A stretch of DNA of 64,000 bases from Monodelphis domestica (lineage: Eukaryota; Chordata; Mammalia; Didelphimorphia; Didelphidae), in contig NC_077227.1 of assembly GCF_027887165.1 (NCBI RefSeq), positions 352,118,207-352,182,206 of the forward strand. The letters are read 5' to 3'. This document shows positions 20,001-30,784 of this stretch, one piece after another. The notes beneath the pieces are model-generated. The model ran no database searches and was not told the origin of the DNA. It saw nothing but the letters and a program-made list of their open reading frames with translations. The translations under genes were made by a program, and so were the position numbers. Numbering within the stretch: the stretch's first letter is position 1; every line of letters starts with the position of its first letter.

Positions 20001-21106
20001 GAAGCAACAAATTGGGGGAAAAAATCTTCATAACAAAAACCTTTGACAAAGGTCTAATCACTCAAATTAATAAAGAGCTAAATCAATTGTACAAAAAATC
20101 AAGCCATTCCCCAATTGATAAATGGGCAAGGGACATGAATAGGCAATTTTCAGTCAAAGAAATCAAAATTATTTATAAGCACATGAAAAAGGTCTTCTAA
20201 ATCTCTTATAATCAGAGAAATGCAAATCAAAATAACTCTGAGATACCACCTCACACCCAGCAGATTGGCTAATATGACAGCCAAAGAAAGTAATGAATGC
20301 TGGAGGGGATGTGGCAGAATTGGAACATTAATGCATTGCTGGTGGAGTTGTGAATTTACCCAACCATTGTGAAGGGCAATTTCAAAGTATGCCCAAAGGG
20401 AACTAAAAGACTTTCTGCCTTTTGATCCAGCCTTAGCACTGCTGGATTTATACCCTAAAGAGATAATAAGGAAAATGACTTGTATAAGAATATTCATAGC
20501 TGTATGAATATTCATAGCTTTGTAGTGGCAAAAAATTGGAAAATTAGGGGATGCCCTCCAATTGGAGAATGACTGAACAAACTGTGGTATATGTTGGTGA
20601 TGGAATACTATTGTGCCCAAAGGAATAATGAACTGGAGGAATTCCATGTGAACTGGAATAACCTCCAGGAATTGATGCAGAGTGAAAGGAGCAGAAGCAG
20701 GAATACATTATATAGAGAGACTGATACGCTGTGGTACAATCGAATGTAATGGCCTTCTCCATCAGAGGCAATGCAGTGATCCAGAACAATTCAGAGGGAA
20801 ATATGAGAAAGAACACTAGCCACATTCAGAGGAAAAACTGTGGGAGTAGAAACACAGAAGAAAAACAACTGCTTGATCACAGGGGCCAACAGGGATATGA
20901 TTGGGAATGTCGACTCTAAATGATCACCCTAGTGCAAACATCAACAATATGGAAATGGGTTTTGATCAAGGACACATGTAAAACCCAGTGAAATTGTACA
21001 TCGGCTACGGAAAGTGGTGGGGAGAGGGAAGGGAAACAACATGATTCTTGTAACCAAGGGAAAATATTCTAAATTGATTTTTAAATAAAATATATATTTT
21101 TTAAAG
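20001..21106 (+). mobile_element. L1 3' part (continuation of 16349-18165)
   Basis: ORF2 C-terminus ('aatgaatgctggagggga', 'ggtggagttgtgaattt', 'tgatccagcc'), then the 3' UTR and an A-rich tail. By eye it differs by about 10% from 33780-34860, in contrast to the near-identity of the upstream part. Confidence 0.9.
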
Positions 21107-21116
21107 GAAGCACAAA

Positions 21117-21969
21117 GCTACCTGCATAGTGCCTATCAAGCACAAGGTCAAAGAGATCAAATCTCAGTGAAATTTTGAGCCAAGACAAGAGCACTTGAAC
21201 TTGTTTGGGGTTTGAGGTTGTGACTATTTTGACATATGTTGAAGGCAGGTCTTCCTTGTCCCACATTCTACCAAGTATCCCAATTTGGCTACCATTCTGT
21301 TTAGTTTAGTCCCTTTTCTGTCTTTCATACTATGGCAAACTTTCTGTAGTCCTGCCTCTGATTTGGTATGTTTAATCATTTTAAATGGGCCCCGATATAG
21401 GACGTGTTATGCATTTATTTTTCTTTACTTAGATTTTTTAGACATAAGAATTTGACATTTTGTATTTCATCCACAAGTTATTTTTTCTTTTATTTGGATT
21501 TTTAAATTTCTTTTGCCAATTGATTGATATACCTCATAACTCAGCCATGCATCACTGAGTGATCCCTATGTTTGTTATTATCCACCTCAGGAGCAACTAT
21601 GTTATTGTTGTAAACTTTGATTTGAATTTGAGCAATTTTAGGAAAAGAAACTTGTTACCTCCCAGAATCCAGAAGGCATCATGAAGATACCTGCAGAAAC
21701 CACATGCTGCACCAGAAGATCCAGAGTGAACTCTGAGACATGGCGAATTTGAACAATGGGGGGTTGAAAGCATTTATTTTGAATGTATACTCATGCCAAA
21801 GGGGACTTCACTCTAATTGGCTTTTTGTCAATGTGTCTAACGATCATTGGTTTTGCTCTTTTTCTCTTTTATTTTCCTTTTATCCACAAATTACTTCAAT
21901 TTATAACTTAGTTATGTTTCTATGATCCTTTTGGGGAGACTGATCTCCCACATAGGATCACAGGGGGAA
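21117..21969 (+). mobile_element. Family A copy 1, 3' internal region and polypurine tract
   Basis: Matches the 3' internal end of copy 3 (around 50775-50830 reversed: 'tatgatccttttggggaga'). The G-rich 'cacagggggaa' directly before the 3' LTR is the likely polypurine tract. Confidence 0.7.
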
Positions 21970-22218
21970 TGTATGAGTGAAATTTTGAATCCTTGGACTT
22001 CATCTCCCAGAAGTCCTTCAATATTTCCCAGAATTCCTCTCCTTTCTCCACCATCTTGCATGGTCATTTTTGTATTTAACTTTGCTGTAACTCCTCCCTC
22101 TCCCTCTTCTCTCACAAGTTAGGCAGATTTTACTCTAGCTTTTTATTTTAAGTTATCATTAATAAAACCTTTAAAATATAATACTTTAGTTATTGTACAT
22201 TAATTTTTTAAACCCACA
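21970..22218 (+). repeat. 3' LTR of family A copy 1
   Basis: Runs TGTATGAGTG to AAACCCACA. It is 35 bp longer than the 5' LTR because of a CT-rich segment near 22090-22115. 'aataaaacctttaaaa' is shared. Confidence 0.9.
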
Positions 22219-22265
22219 ACTATCACTGCTTTGCCTTGGAATTGCTACCCTTTCCATATAAGGGA

Positions 22266-22450
22266 AGATGCATTAATATATATTGATCCTCAACCTAGAA
22301 TTATGCACAAAGAGCTATAAAACTGCATACCTGTTGACTCAGCAATGCCACTATTATATGTATTCCAGAGATTAAAGAGAGGGGGAAAGGATCTCTCTGT
22401 ACAAAAATATCAGTAGCATCTTCTTGAGGTGGCAAAAAACTGAAACTGAA
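22266..22450 (+). mobile_element. Old L1 3' region, first part
   Basis: 'gactcagcaatgccactatta' and 'tacaaaaatatcagtagca' are decayed L1 ORF2 C-terminal sequence. It resumes at 22948. Confidence 0.65.
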
Positions 22451-22947
22451 TGGAATACTATTGTGCTAAAAGGAATAATGAACTGGAGGAATTCCATGTG
22501 ACCTGGAATGACCTCCAGGAATTGATGCAGAGTGAAAGGAGCAGAACCACTAGAACATTATACAGAGACAGATACACTGTGGCACAATCGAATGTAATGG
22601 ACTTCTCTACTAGCAGCAATGCAATGATCCAGGACAATTCTGAGGGGCTTATGAGAAAGAACAATATCCACATCCAGAGAAAGAAGTGTGGGAGCAGAAA
22701 CACAGAAGAAAAACAACTGCTTGATCACATGGGTCGATGGGGATATGATTGGGGAAGTAGACTCTAAATGATTACCCTAGTGTAAATATCAATAATATGG
22801 AAATAGGTCTTGATCAATAACACATGTAAAAGCCAGTGAAATTGCGTGTTGGCTATGGGAGGGGGAGGGAGGAGGCGAGAGAAAGAATGAAACATGTAAT
22901 CATGAAAAATTTTTCTTAATCAATGAAATTAAATTAAAAAAAGAAAC
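22451..22947 (+). mobile_element. Young-type L1 3' end with 11-bp TSD
   Basis: Truncated to the last 500 bp or so of L1. CTGAAACTGAA lies at 22440-22450 and 22948-22958. A 105-codon frame here is residual ORF2 C-terminus read in and out of frame, not a separate gene. Confidence 0.9.
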
Positions 22948-23510
22948 CTGAAACTGAAAGGATGCCCATCAAGTGGACAATGGATGAACAAGTTGGGGTA
23001 TATGATTGTGATGGAATACTATTAGAATATTGCCATAAGAAATGTCAAACAAGATGATCACAAAAAACCCTGAAAAGGTTTATGTGAAGTGATACAAAGT
23101 GAAATGAATGGAATCAGGAGAATGTTTTACATAGTAACAGCAATAAGGTATGATGATCAACTGTGAATGACTTAACTATTATCCATAAAGCAAGGATCCA
23201 GTACAACTTCAAGAGACTCATGACAAAAAAGGATATCTACCATCATAGAAGGAACAGAGTCCAAATGCACATTTGAAACATACCACTCTTCACCTTATTG
23301 CCTCCATGAATTTTTAGCTAGTGTAAGCAATATATGTCTTGTTTCACAACATAAGAAACACAGAAATATGTATTAAATGATAATATATGTACAACCATAT
23401 CATATTATCTGATTTCTGTGGGGAGGGGGAAAGGTAGGAGAGAAAGAGAGTATGAGTTGCAAAATGTTGGGAAATGACTATTAAAAATTATATTGCCATG
23501 TCATCTGGAA
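22948..23510 (+). mobile_element. Old L1 3' end, continuation
   Basis: 'gatgcccatcaagtgg', 'gatggaatactattagaa', a G-rich run near 23420 and an A-rich end at about 23510 show the tail of the older L1. Confidence 0.75.
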
Positions 23511-24290
23511 AAAAAAAACCATATATATGCATATATATATGTTGCTTCTACTTGGGTTCTGTCATTTTCAAATAACTGGTAATAATGTTGTACAAAGCTG
23601 GATCCAATCTGCTCCCCAATCAGCTTATTTCCCCTTCTGGATTCTCATCTAGAGATAGAAACTAATGGGCTGGCATGATAGCAGTGGCAACAGCAGATGC
23701 TAGCATTTTGATTTATGCCATGACCAGTCTTCCTTCTAGAAGGCTGATGATGAAACATATTCTGCTTCAGGAGAAAGATGGTAGCCTACAGGTCCATGAA
23801 GGGACTGAGTGGTGACTCTTCTAGAATGTTATTGTATCTTTTCCTTTTTCAATGTTATATATTGCTACTTATATATATATATATATATATAAAGATATAT
23901 ATATATACATATAAAACTATAAATATTACTTTAAATTGTCTTGAGGCAGAGACCCAAGCCAGTTTGGATATCTTTCTTTCCAAGCTAGAAAGGACTTGGA
24001 TATAAAACAATGTTAAATAAAAATTCTTTCTGGCAGATGGGTGTAATCACAGAATATATTGTCATATTCATTTTTTCTTGAATGGGCAAATGTCTGAGTG
24101 GTAAGAGATAAAGAGGAGAAAGAAGAGAGAGCTCTTGTCAGTGGAAGATTGTGGGGTGATGGCTAGAAGTTAGAGAGGAAAATTTAAACTCAACATAAGG
24201 AAAATTTTCCAAATAACTAGATATATCCAAAAATACCTCCTAGAGAAGAAGAATGCTCCCTGTTGCTGTAGGTCTTCAGACAGAGACAGG
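23511..24290. other. Unassigned sequence with (TA)n microsatellite
   Basis: (TA)n at 23870-23912. The remaining sequence is not recognised; a 75-codon frame at 23778-24005 reads through the microsatellite. Confidence 0.5.
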
Positions 24291-24294
24291 ACAA

Positions 24295-24420
24295 TAATTT
24301 GTCAAAGATGCCTGAGAGAATTCCTCACTTGCCCAAGGTCACACAGAAATTATGAGCAGAGGTACGATATGAACTAGGTTCTCCTAATGCCAGAGTGTAT
24401 ATTCCTTTCATCATACCAAT
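24295..24420 (-). repeat. MIR-like remnant
   Basis: 'ttgcccaaggtcacacag' and a following 'atatgaactaggttctcc' fit a minus-strand MIR. Confidence 0.45.
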
Positions 24421-24517
24421 ATGTTGAATGAATATTCAATAAAACATTATTAAATATCTCATCAGACATTATGATGAAATCACATCGTACCACTGATTGT
24501 ATTGTCAACACTTCCTT

Positions 24518-24680
24518 GAAAACAGTGGATCTGGGTTTGAATCCTGTTTCAGATACTCACTGGCTATGTGAACCTGGTAAGTCATTTAACTGCTCTGAAC
24601 TTCAGTTTTCTCCTCTATAAAATGGAAATAATAGTATCTACATCACAGGACTGAAGTAAAGATTTAATGCAATAATGAAC
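24518..24680 (+). mobile_element. MIR SINE
   Basis: 'gggtttgaatcctgtttcag', 'ggctatgtgaacctgg.aagtcatttaac' and 'cctctataaaatggaaataatag' follow the MIR consensus order, including the core region. Confidence 0.8.
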
Positions 24681-24905
24681 TTATGGTAGCATTTCCTAAA
24701 CCTTGTTTTTCTCCAATAGGTCGTCAATGTTCTAGCAATATTTCCTCCTCCTACCTCTTGCTCTCCTCTCCAGAAACCTCCATACCTGGAATTCTCCATA
24801 ATGGAAGTCCTCAATCCTCACGTAGCAAGTATAGTTATCCCTGATCACAAATCAGGAATGATACCAATCAGAGGAACCTGAGTCAGACTCTATTCTCCCT
24901 TATGA
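24681..24905. other. Unassigned sequence
   Basis: No recognised feature. Confidence 0.4.
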
Positions 24906-25262
24906 TGCTATCAATTGGGGAATGGCTAAACAAGTTATGGAATATGATTAAGATGGAATAATACTGCCCCATAAGAAATGATGAGGTTAACTATTTTTTT
25001 TAATGTACAGAACTACATGAAATTATGAGTAAAAAAGCACAACCAAGAGAGCATCATATACAGCAATGGAAATATTGTTTGAAGAATGAATTGTGTGCAC
25101 ACCCACCTCCAGAGAAAGAACTGATGAATAGAAATAATCAAGACATAGTTTTATATATCTATACATATATCTTTTTTTATCAAATGCTGTCTTCTCTAGG
25201 AAAAAAGGGAGATACCTGGGAATTTTAATGTAACATACAAATAAATAAATAACAAATTAAAA
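24906..25262 (+). mobile_element. Old L1 3' end
   Basis: 'tatcaattggggaatggcta', 'agatggaataatactg' and an A-rich end show a decayed L1 tail. The 67-codon frame across it is residual. Confidence 0.7.
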
Positions 25263-26540
25263 AAATAAATTAAATACCTGATTCTCATCAACATCTCTTT
25301 CTCTCTGAGCCTATTATCAGGGACAACTTGGGTGTCTTGAAACAAAGAATTGGAGGATTGACCAAGAGGTTGGGCCAGGCTAGGAGGGCACCTTTTGTTT
25401 GGATGCTGATCTCCATTCTGTTCTTTCTAGGTCTGATAATCAATCCACTCAAGGGCTGAAACCTTACCAACCTATCATTTATCCCACCTCTGTGTCTAGT
25501 TGTATCTTTGTCTTTCAGGTAACAGTGGTTTCCAAGTATTCTTGCTCTATCCTCCCTTCCCAGGCCTTCTCATCCTAACCAAAGTTAAACACCTTCCCTC
25601 AAGTGATATTTTAAAAAACCAAAAAACACTTTAAAAAAAGGCAAAGAACTTTTGCTTTGGAATTATTGGTCTATTTGTTTCTCCCAAAGAAATACCTCAG
25701 GCTCTCAAAAGAAAAAGCAGATGCAATAAACTAGAACAATGAACATATAAATCATTTTGTAAATCTTAAAGTCTTACATCATCATCATCATCATTATTTT
25801 CATTCTTCTTTTCTATTCAAAGGAGTTCAGACTGAAACAATTATCTGGGTCAAGTTGTTGTCCTAGTATTGTTTCTTTATGTTTAGTATCTGGCAGACCA
25901 TCAGTATTATTTATGAAGCTTTCTTTCCATCTTCTCTCCTTCTCCCTTCCCTCTGGTCACATGGGGTAGACTAAATGGCAAGGACATTCAGAAAAGAAAA
26001 AGAAAAGATGGAAGAGGAGAAACAAAGGACTTGGATAATCTCTTAAATGGAAAATCAGTAATTAACTTGCTGAGTTACCTATAATATTTCTTTTTTCCCC
26101 CAGTAGGGAAGGCTTCATTTGGTAGAAAACTGTGCTGAAGCTTTGACAAAGGAATCCAAGATCTGAAAAGCACAGGGCAGTTGCAATCTAGTCTCAAATC
26201 TTCCACCAGCTGTTTTGTACCCTTGAGGAAATCCCTTGATCTTTCCTTATCTATGGAGTAATCTTAGGAGTAGCTCTCTCTCCTACCCTCTCTTCTCTGG
26301 GGTTGGACTAGGAATTTATTAACATCCATAAAAGTCTCTGGGGTTTTAAGGAAAGTACAAAGTATGTTTTTAGCCTAAATATTGACCAACTTTTCACTGT
26401 TCCTAAAACTTTAGGAACATCTCCCCAGTGCCCAGGACAGGGTCTAGAGGATGTAGGCATATTAAGGGTAAAGGAAAATCACTAAAGAGAAATAAAATGT
26501 TTGCAGGTTAATGCTTAGCCCCTGCCAGTCTCTCAGCATG
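25263..26540. other. Unassigned, apparently single-copy sequence
   Basis: The longest stretch in the window without an obvious repeat. No exon-like frame, splice pair with coding context, or RNA gene was recognised. A short (CAT)n run lies near 25780-25800. Confidence 0.45.
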
Positions 26541-26670
26541 GCCTGCCATTCCTTTTACTTAATCAACAAGCATTTATTTGAGGGCTTACTATGAACTTGG
26601 CACTGTATTAAGCACTGAGGATATAAAGAGAGGCAAACACATTTCCTTTCTCTAAGAACTTATCAATTCT
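26541..26670 (+). repeat. Ancient therian repeat fragment (MIR/L2-like)
   Basis: 'aatcaacaagcatttatttgagggcttactatgaacttggcactgt' type sequence is found widely in therian genomes. Class is uncertain. Confidence 0.5.
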
Positions 26671-26739
26671 TCATGACCTAGTTCCAATCATAAAGGGGAA
26701 GAAAGGGTCCAATTCTCAAGTGACTCTTACTATTAAAAC

Positions 26740-26900
26740 TGGGCTTCTAGTTCACATTTGTGTAGTTTTAGAATTTACAAAGAACTTGCCTCACAATACT
26801 CCAATTGGATACTGCAGTGCAAGTATCCTAAGGGAATCTCAGAGATCTTGAAATGACTTGCCCAAGAACATGTGGCTAGTTGCAGAGTCTTCGCAAATAT
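26740..26900 (-). repeat. MIR-like remnant
   Basis: 'gaaatgacttgcccaagaacatgtggctagt' matches a minus-strand MIR middle region. Confidence 0.45.
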
Positions 26901-27185
26901 GCTGCTGATCTAAGTTGTGAAAGAGACCATTGCTTACAAGGTCAGCCTTGGTACTGGATTGACCAATGGTCTCTCTAAGCTTTATATTATCCAAATACAA
27001 TATCACCTCAATATTTAAAGAATATGCAATTTCATCTGTACAAGTACTCTCAGGGATATATTGGAACTGGCTCTTGTGGCTAAAAATTGTTAGATTGTCT
27101 GTGAGTGTTTATACTTTGGAAATCAGCAAACTATATATCAGGACTTGAATTTTTTTTTAATAGTCTAGACTCAAGAAAGTGGTGG

Positions 27186-27385
27186 AGAGGGGATATTAAG
27201 TGGCTCAGTGGGTTGAGAGCCAGGCCTAGAAATGGGTAATCCTTCATTCAAATCTGGTCTCAGACTCTTCCTAGCTGTGTGACCCTGGGCAAGTCACTTA
27301 ACCTTCATTGCTTAACCTTTACTGCTCTTCTGCCTTAGAATGAATACTTAGTTCTAATTCTAAGATGGAAGGCAAGGATTCAAAA
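27186..27385 (+). mobile_element. WSINE1/MAR1-type SINE with 13-bp TSD
   Basis: Slightly 5'-altered SINE; AAGAAAGTGGTGG is repeated at 27173-27185 and 27386-27398. Confidence 0.9.
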
Positions 27386-27555
27386 AAGAAAGTGGTGGTG
27401 AAATTGTTAATAATGTAGATGAAAACATGTATAATCCAGACTGAACCTCTCTTAATTTTAGCTAGGCTAATATTTAAATGACACATAAAGAATGGTCCAG
27501 GTTACCTGTGCTATATTTCCTACTGACAATCTGCAGGAAACTGTATCCTTCTGTG

Positions 27556-27642
27556 TATGGTAAGGATTTTTAATCTAGAGTCTATTGATAGATTTAAAGG
27601 GACCCATGAACTACAATGGAAAAAAAAATTTCATAGTTATTT
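27556..27642 (+). mobile_element. Probable hAT-type DNA transposon remnant, left part
   Basis: 'aaggatttttaatctagagtctattgatag' at the left and, reversed, 'aggttcttaacctttatgta' at the right end (about 28285-28310) look like terminal inverted repeats of a CAGGGGTTCTTAACC-type hAT element. TATGGTAA/TATGGTGT at the two ends may be an 8-bp TSD. Confidence 0.4.
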
Positions 27643-27861
27643 TTGTTGTTTTTCAGTCATGTCTGATACTTCATGATCCCATTTAGGGGTTTCTTGGCAA
27701 AGATACTGGAGTGGTTTGCCATTTCCTTCTCTAGATCACTTTATAGATGAGGAAACTCAGGGAAACATTGATTTGCTCAGGGTTGCACAGCTAGTAAGTG
27801 TGTGAGGACAGATTTGAACTCAGGAAGATGAATCTTCCTGGCTTCAGGTCCAGGATTCTGT
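27643..27861 (+). mobile_element. RTE/BovB-tailed SINE
   Basis: 'cagtcatgtctgatac', 'atgatcccatttaggggtttcttggcaaag', 'tggtttgccatttccttctc' and 'cacagctagtaagtg' in order. Its first part resembles the RTE/BovB 3' end, which is known to be shared by such SINEs. Confidence 0.85.
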
Positions 27862-27865
27862 CCAC

Positions 27866-28157
27866 TGTATAATCAGAATTTTGCTCCTCAGAACTCTCTT
27901 TCCCAGCTTCCCATGTTCCTTCTCACATTATGTGCTAACTTGGGAGGATATATTTTTGTGTAGTTCCTCCTTTTCTTACTCTATTCCCAGAAATGTGACT
28001 GTGGTGGTTGGGGGAGTGCCAGGCAGGAGAATTTTACTCAAGCTTTTTTACTCAGGCTTTTACTTTTGTGCATTTATTTCTTCTACTTCAAGTGATTATT
28101 AATAAACTTTATAACATATAATACTTGGAGTTATTGGATGTTAATTTAAATCTTACA
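27866..28157 (+). mobile_element. Solo LTR of family A
   Basis: Runs TGTATAATCAGAATTTTG to AAATCTTACA, with 'attattaataaacttta' as polyadenylation signal and the A/T-rich end of this LTR family. CCAC (27862-27865) and CCAT (28158-28161) may be a decayed TSD. It interrupts the end of the RTE-tailed SINE. Confidence 0.8.
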
Positions 28158-28311
28158 CCATGAAACCATGTAGTTGTCTCTCTATATTTTTACTAACCTC
28201 AGTGACATTTAGCATTCCATCAGCTGTTTAAAAGCATTATTCTGAGGAGTCTCTAGGTTTCCCAGATTGCCAAAGGGGTCCATGATACATAAAGGTTAAG
28301 AACCTATGGTG
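28158..28311 (+). mobile_element. Probable hAT-type DNA transposon remnant, right part
   Basis: 'gccaaaggggtccatgata' and 'aaaggttaagaacctatgg' form the right end. The element was split by a SINE and a solo LTR, and an L1 later inserted at its edge. Confidence 0.4.
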
Positions 28312-29068
28312 TAGTTTCCAGGTTAAGATGGCCCCAGAGTAGAAGCAGGGCTCTTCCTCTCCTCTCCACCAAACAAGACACAGTGCCTCAAAAGGACAAT
28401 TCCAAAGTCAGAAGAGCAAAGAAATTCCATGATAGGGCATAACATGGAAGGCAGGCAAAGTTAGGGCATTTCCATGCTAAAAGGGGACAACATTACTCCC
28501 ACTAAGGGGTGAGCTCATTATCCCTTTCCCACTTGACCTATGGTGCCAGAGTCTGAGCAAGCACAGAACAAACATCTAAGTTCTCAGAGGGAGGCTGGCT
28601 GATGTCAACACAGACTTACCCCTAAGAGAAACAAGACTTCTGACCCCAGGAAGCTGAGGAAATGTGGAGATAGGGCATAGAGACTGGGCAGAGAGTGGTG
28701 GCTCACAGCAGATGCCAAAGAGATCTGAAAAATAGCTTCTAGGCAAAAACCTCTCTGGCCCTCAATACAGAGCCTTGCCTACACTCCACACCCAGACCTC
28801 TGTGGGGCAATCTTTAAGTTCTCAGGTGCTGTACTTGCCCCTAAGAGTAGTGAGACTTGGGTCCCCAGGAGACTGAGGAACTCAGAGCTTGGCTGAAGAG
28901 ACTGTGAAGGGTTGCCTACAGCAGACACTGCTGAGGACTTGAAAAATATCCTCTGGGCAAAAACCTCTCAGGAGTCCAATACAAAGTATGCCCACATTCC
29001 TCACTTAGACTTCTGACCAGGAAGGAACAAGGCAATGACCAATAACTCCCAAGAACTACAATCCACAA

Positions 29069-29083
29069 ACACACACCCACACC

Positions 29084-29133
<50 letters not shown>
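29069..29133. repeat. (CA)n microsatellite in L1 5' UTR
   Basis: Nearly pure CA repeats located just before ORF1. The minus-strand frame through it (28916-29236) is an artefact of the repeat. Confidence 0.95.
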
Positions 29134-29135
<2 letters not shown>

Positions 29136-29169
29136 GAAAATTTTAACCCTTGATAATTTTTATGCAGAA

Positions 29170-30010
29170 AAAAAATTGAGACTAAAGAGGAGACAGCAGA
29201 AGATGACAAACAAGTAAACACACTCAACCCTTCCAAAAAAATGGAAATTGTTCACAAGTGCTTGAAGAGTTCAAATCTGAGATTATGAGAAAGATGGAAG
29301 AGATTTGGCAAGAAAAGTGGAGAAATAGTTAAAAAAGAAAGTAACAGTTTAAAAGATGGGATCTCCCACTTGGAAATTGAAGCTCAGAAATCAAATGAAA
29401 TAATAAGCAAATTGAACAACAGAAATGACATGCTGGAAACTATGAAAAGCAGGATAGATCAAACTAAAAGGGAAATCAAAAGATCTTAGCTGAAAACCAA
29501 TCATTAAAAACTAGAACTGGGCAAATAGAAGCCAATGATCTCACAAGACAGCAAGAATTAATAAAGCAAAGTCAAAAAATGACAGGTTAGAAGGAATCAC
29601 AAAATATCTCATTGAGAGACACCTTGAAAATCATAGGCCTACCTGAAAACTTGGAAACAAACAGAAACCTTGACACCATACTTCAAGAAATTATCCAAGA
29701 AAATTGCCCTGATATTCTTTAACAAGAGGGCAAAATAGACATTGAAAGAGTCCATATATCACCCTCTACACTAAATTTTCAAAAGGCAACAACCAGAAAT
29801 TTAATTGTCAAATTCAAGAGTTTCCAATCGAAGGAGAAAATATTACAGGAAGCCAGAAAGAGACAATTAAGATATCAAGGAGAACCAATCAGGATTACAT
29901 AGGATCTGACAGCCTCCACACTAAAAAACCACAAGGCTTGGAATATAATATTTAGAAAGGCACTAAACAGAAAATTTAATATCAAAGTACAAAAACCAAG
30001 AGAAATATAA
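29170..30010 (+). pseudogene. L1 ORF1 remnant
   Basis: ORF1 encodes the L1 RNA-binding chaperone with a coiled coil. Recognisable: EEFKSEIMRKMEEIWQEKW-like heptads early on, then the 'gagagacaccttgaaaatcatag' region and the C-terminal 'ctcacaagacagcaagaat' neighbourhood. Several stops and frameshifts break it. Confidence 0.6.
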
Positions 30011-30399
30011 AAAGATAAATAAAAAGAGAGGGATCTAATTTTTTTCTTTAGGGGCTTCAATAAGTCCAAATTGTTTATATTCATATATGGAAAAATGTTA
30101 TTTGTAACTCTCAAAAATTGTGTTCACTATTATAGTAGTTGGAAGAATTATTCATAGTTAGAGATTGGGGTACTAAGTGGTTTAAAATGATATGCAAAAA
30201 AGGGTGGGGAATAGAAGAAGGCATCAAGAGAAACTTGAAGGAATAAGAAAATTAGGATAATTTATACCACACAAAGAGGCACATGGGAGGGGGAGGGGAT
30301 GAATAAGATTATAAGAAGAAGAGGAAGAGAGTACTAATAGGTAACACTCAAATGTTACTCTCAGTGGAATCAGTTCCAAGACAGAAGAGCATCTAGATC

Positions 30400-30780
30400 C
30401 ATTGTAGTAAGGAATTCTATCTTACCATATAGGGAAGTTGAGAGGGGGAAACTAAAGGGGGGAGTGGGGAAAGGAGTTAAAAAAAGGAGAGAAAGAGAAG
30501 GGGGAAAGGAATTTAATAGACACTAAAAAAAGGGCAATAAAATGGAGGACTGGAAAGGGAAGATGGGGAAGGAAGTAATACTAGGGAGGGAGAGTGTGGG
30601 GGGTAGCTTAAAAATACCTTAAAGAAAACTAAGAGGGGAATAAGACAGGGGGAGGGAGAAAGGAAAGTAAAATAAGGAAGGGGTTTAGGGGGATTGATTA
30701 AAAACAGAACTCTGGTGGAGAAGGAAATAGTGAAAGAAGAAAGGGAAGGCAAGGAGAGAAAGTAAAAAGTTGGGGAATAC
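30400..30780 (+). repeat. Purine-rich low-complexity L1 spacer
   Basis: GA/GGA-rich sequence between ORF1 and ORF2. Its reverse complement gives the pyrimidine-rich blocks seen in the minus-strand L1 at 1274-2540. Confidence 0.75.
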
Positions 30781-30784
30781 ACAG

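Larger units (their letters stand above)
16349..21106 (+). mobile_element. 5'-truncated L1 inserted in family A, itself interrupted by an LTR element
   Basis: The L1 starts within ORF2 just upstream of the reverse transcriptase and ends in a 3' UTR and A-rich tail. The exact TSD GAAGCACAAA lies at 16339-16348 and 21107-21116. L1 sequence is 16349-18165 plus 20001-21106; the gap is the element at 18166-20000. ORF2 is disabled: an in-frame TGA at 16618-16620, TAG in 'gatcagtagaat' near 17778, and loss of the CPLSPLLF segment near 17080. Residual frames include [19 protein letters not shown] and [11 protein letters not shown]. The reverse-transcriptase part is nearly identical to 31866-33800, while its 3' part is not. 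Confidence 0.95.
12067..22218 (+). mobile_element. LTR element 'family A' copy 1, hosting nested insertions
   Basis: Two related LTRs (12067-12280 and 21970-22218) in the same orientation are flanked by the 4-bp TSD ACTA at 12063-12066 and 22219-22222. A primer-binding site follows the 5' LTR and a G-rich polypurine tract precedes the 3' LTR. Subtracting the tubulin retrocopy and the L1 leaves roughly 3.8 kb of element. The internal parts at 12281-13737, 15345-16348 and 21107-21969 align with copies at 39994-41700 and 50775-53888. No gag, pol or env is recognisable, so it is probably non-autonomous. The LTRs differ clearly (well over 10% by eye) and the element is old and broken. Confidence 0.9.

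Noticed and set aside
23870-23912. Possible hairpin regulatory element in the (TA)n tract
   Set aside because: Simple-sequence repeat; self-complementarity is trivial.
28916-29236. 106-codon minus frame with a long CV repeat
   Set aside because: Artefact of the (CA)n microsatellite in the L1 5' UTR.
30513-30782. 89-codon Ser/Pro/Phe-rich minus frame
   Set aside because: Lies in the purine-rich L1 spacer; biased composition, no conservation.
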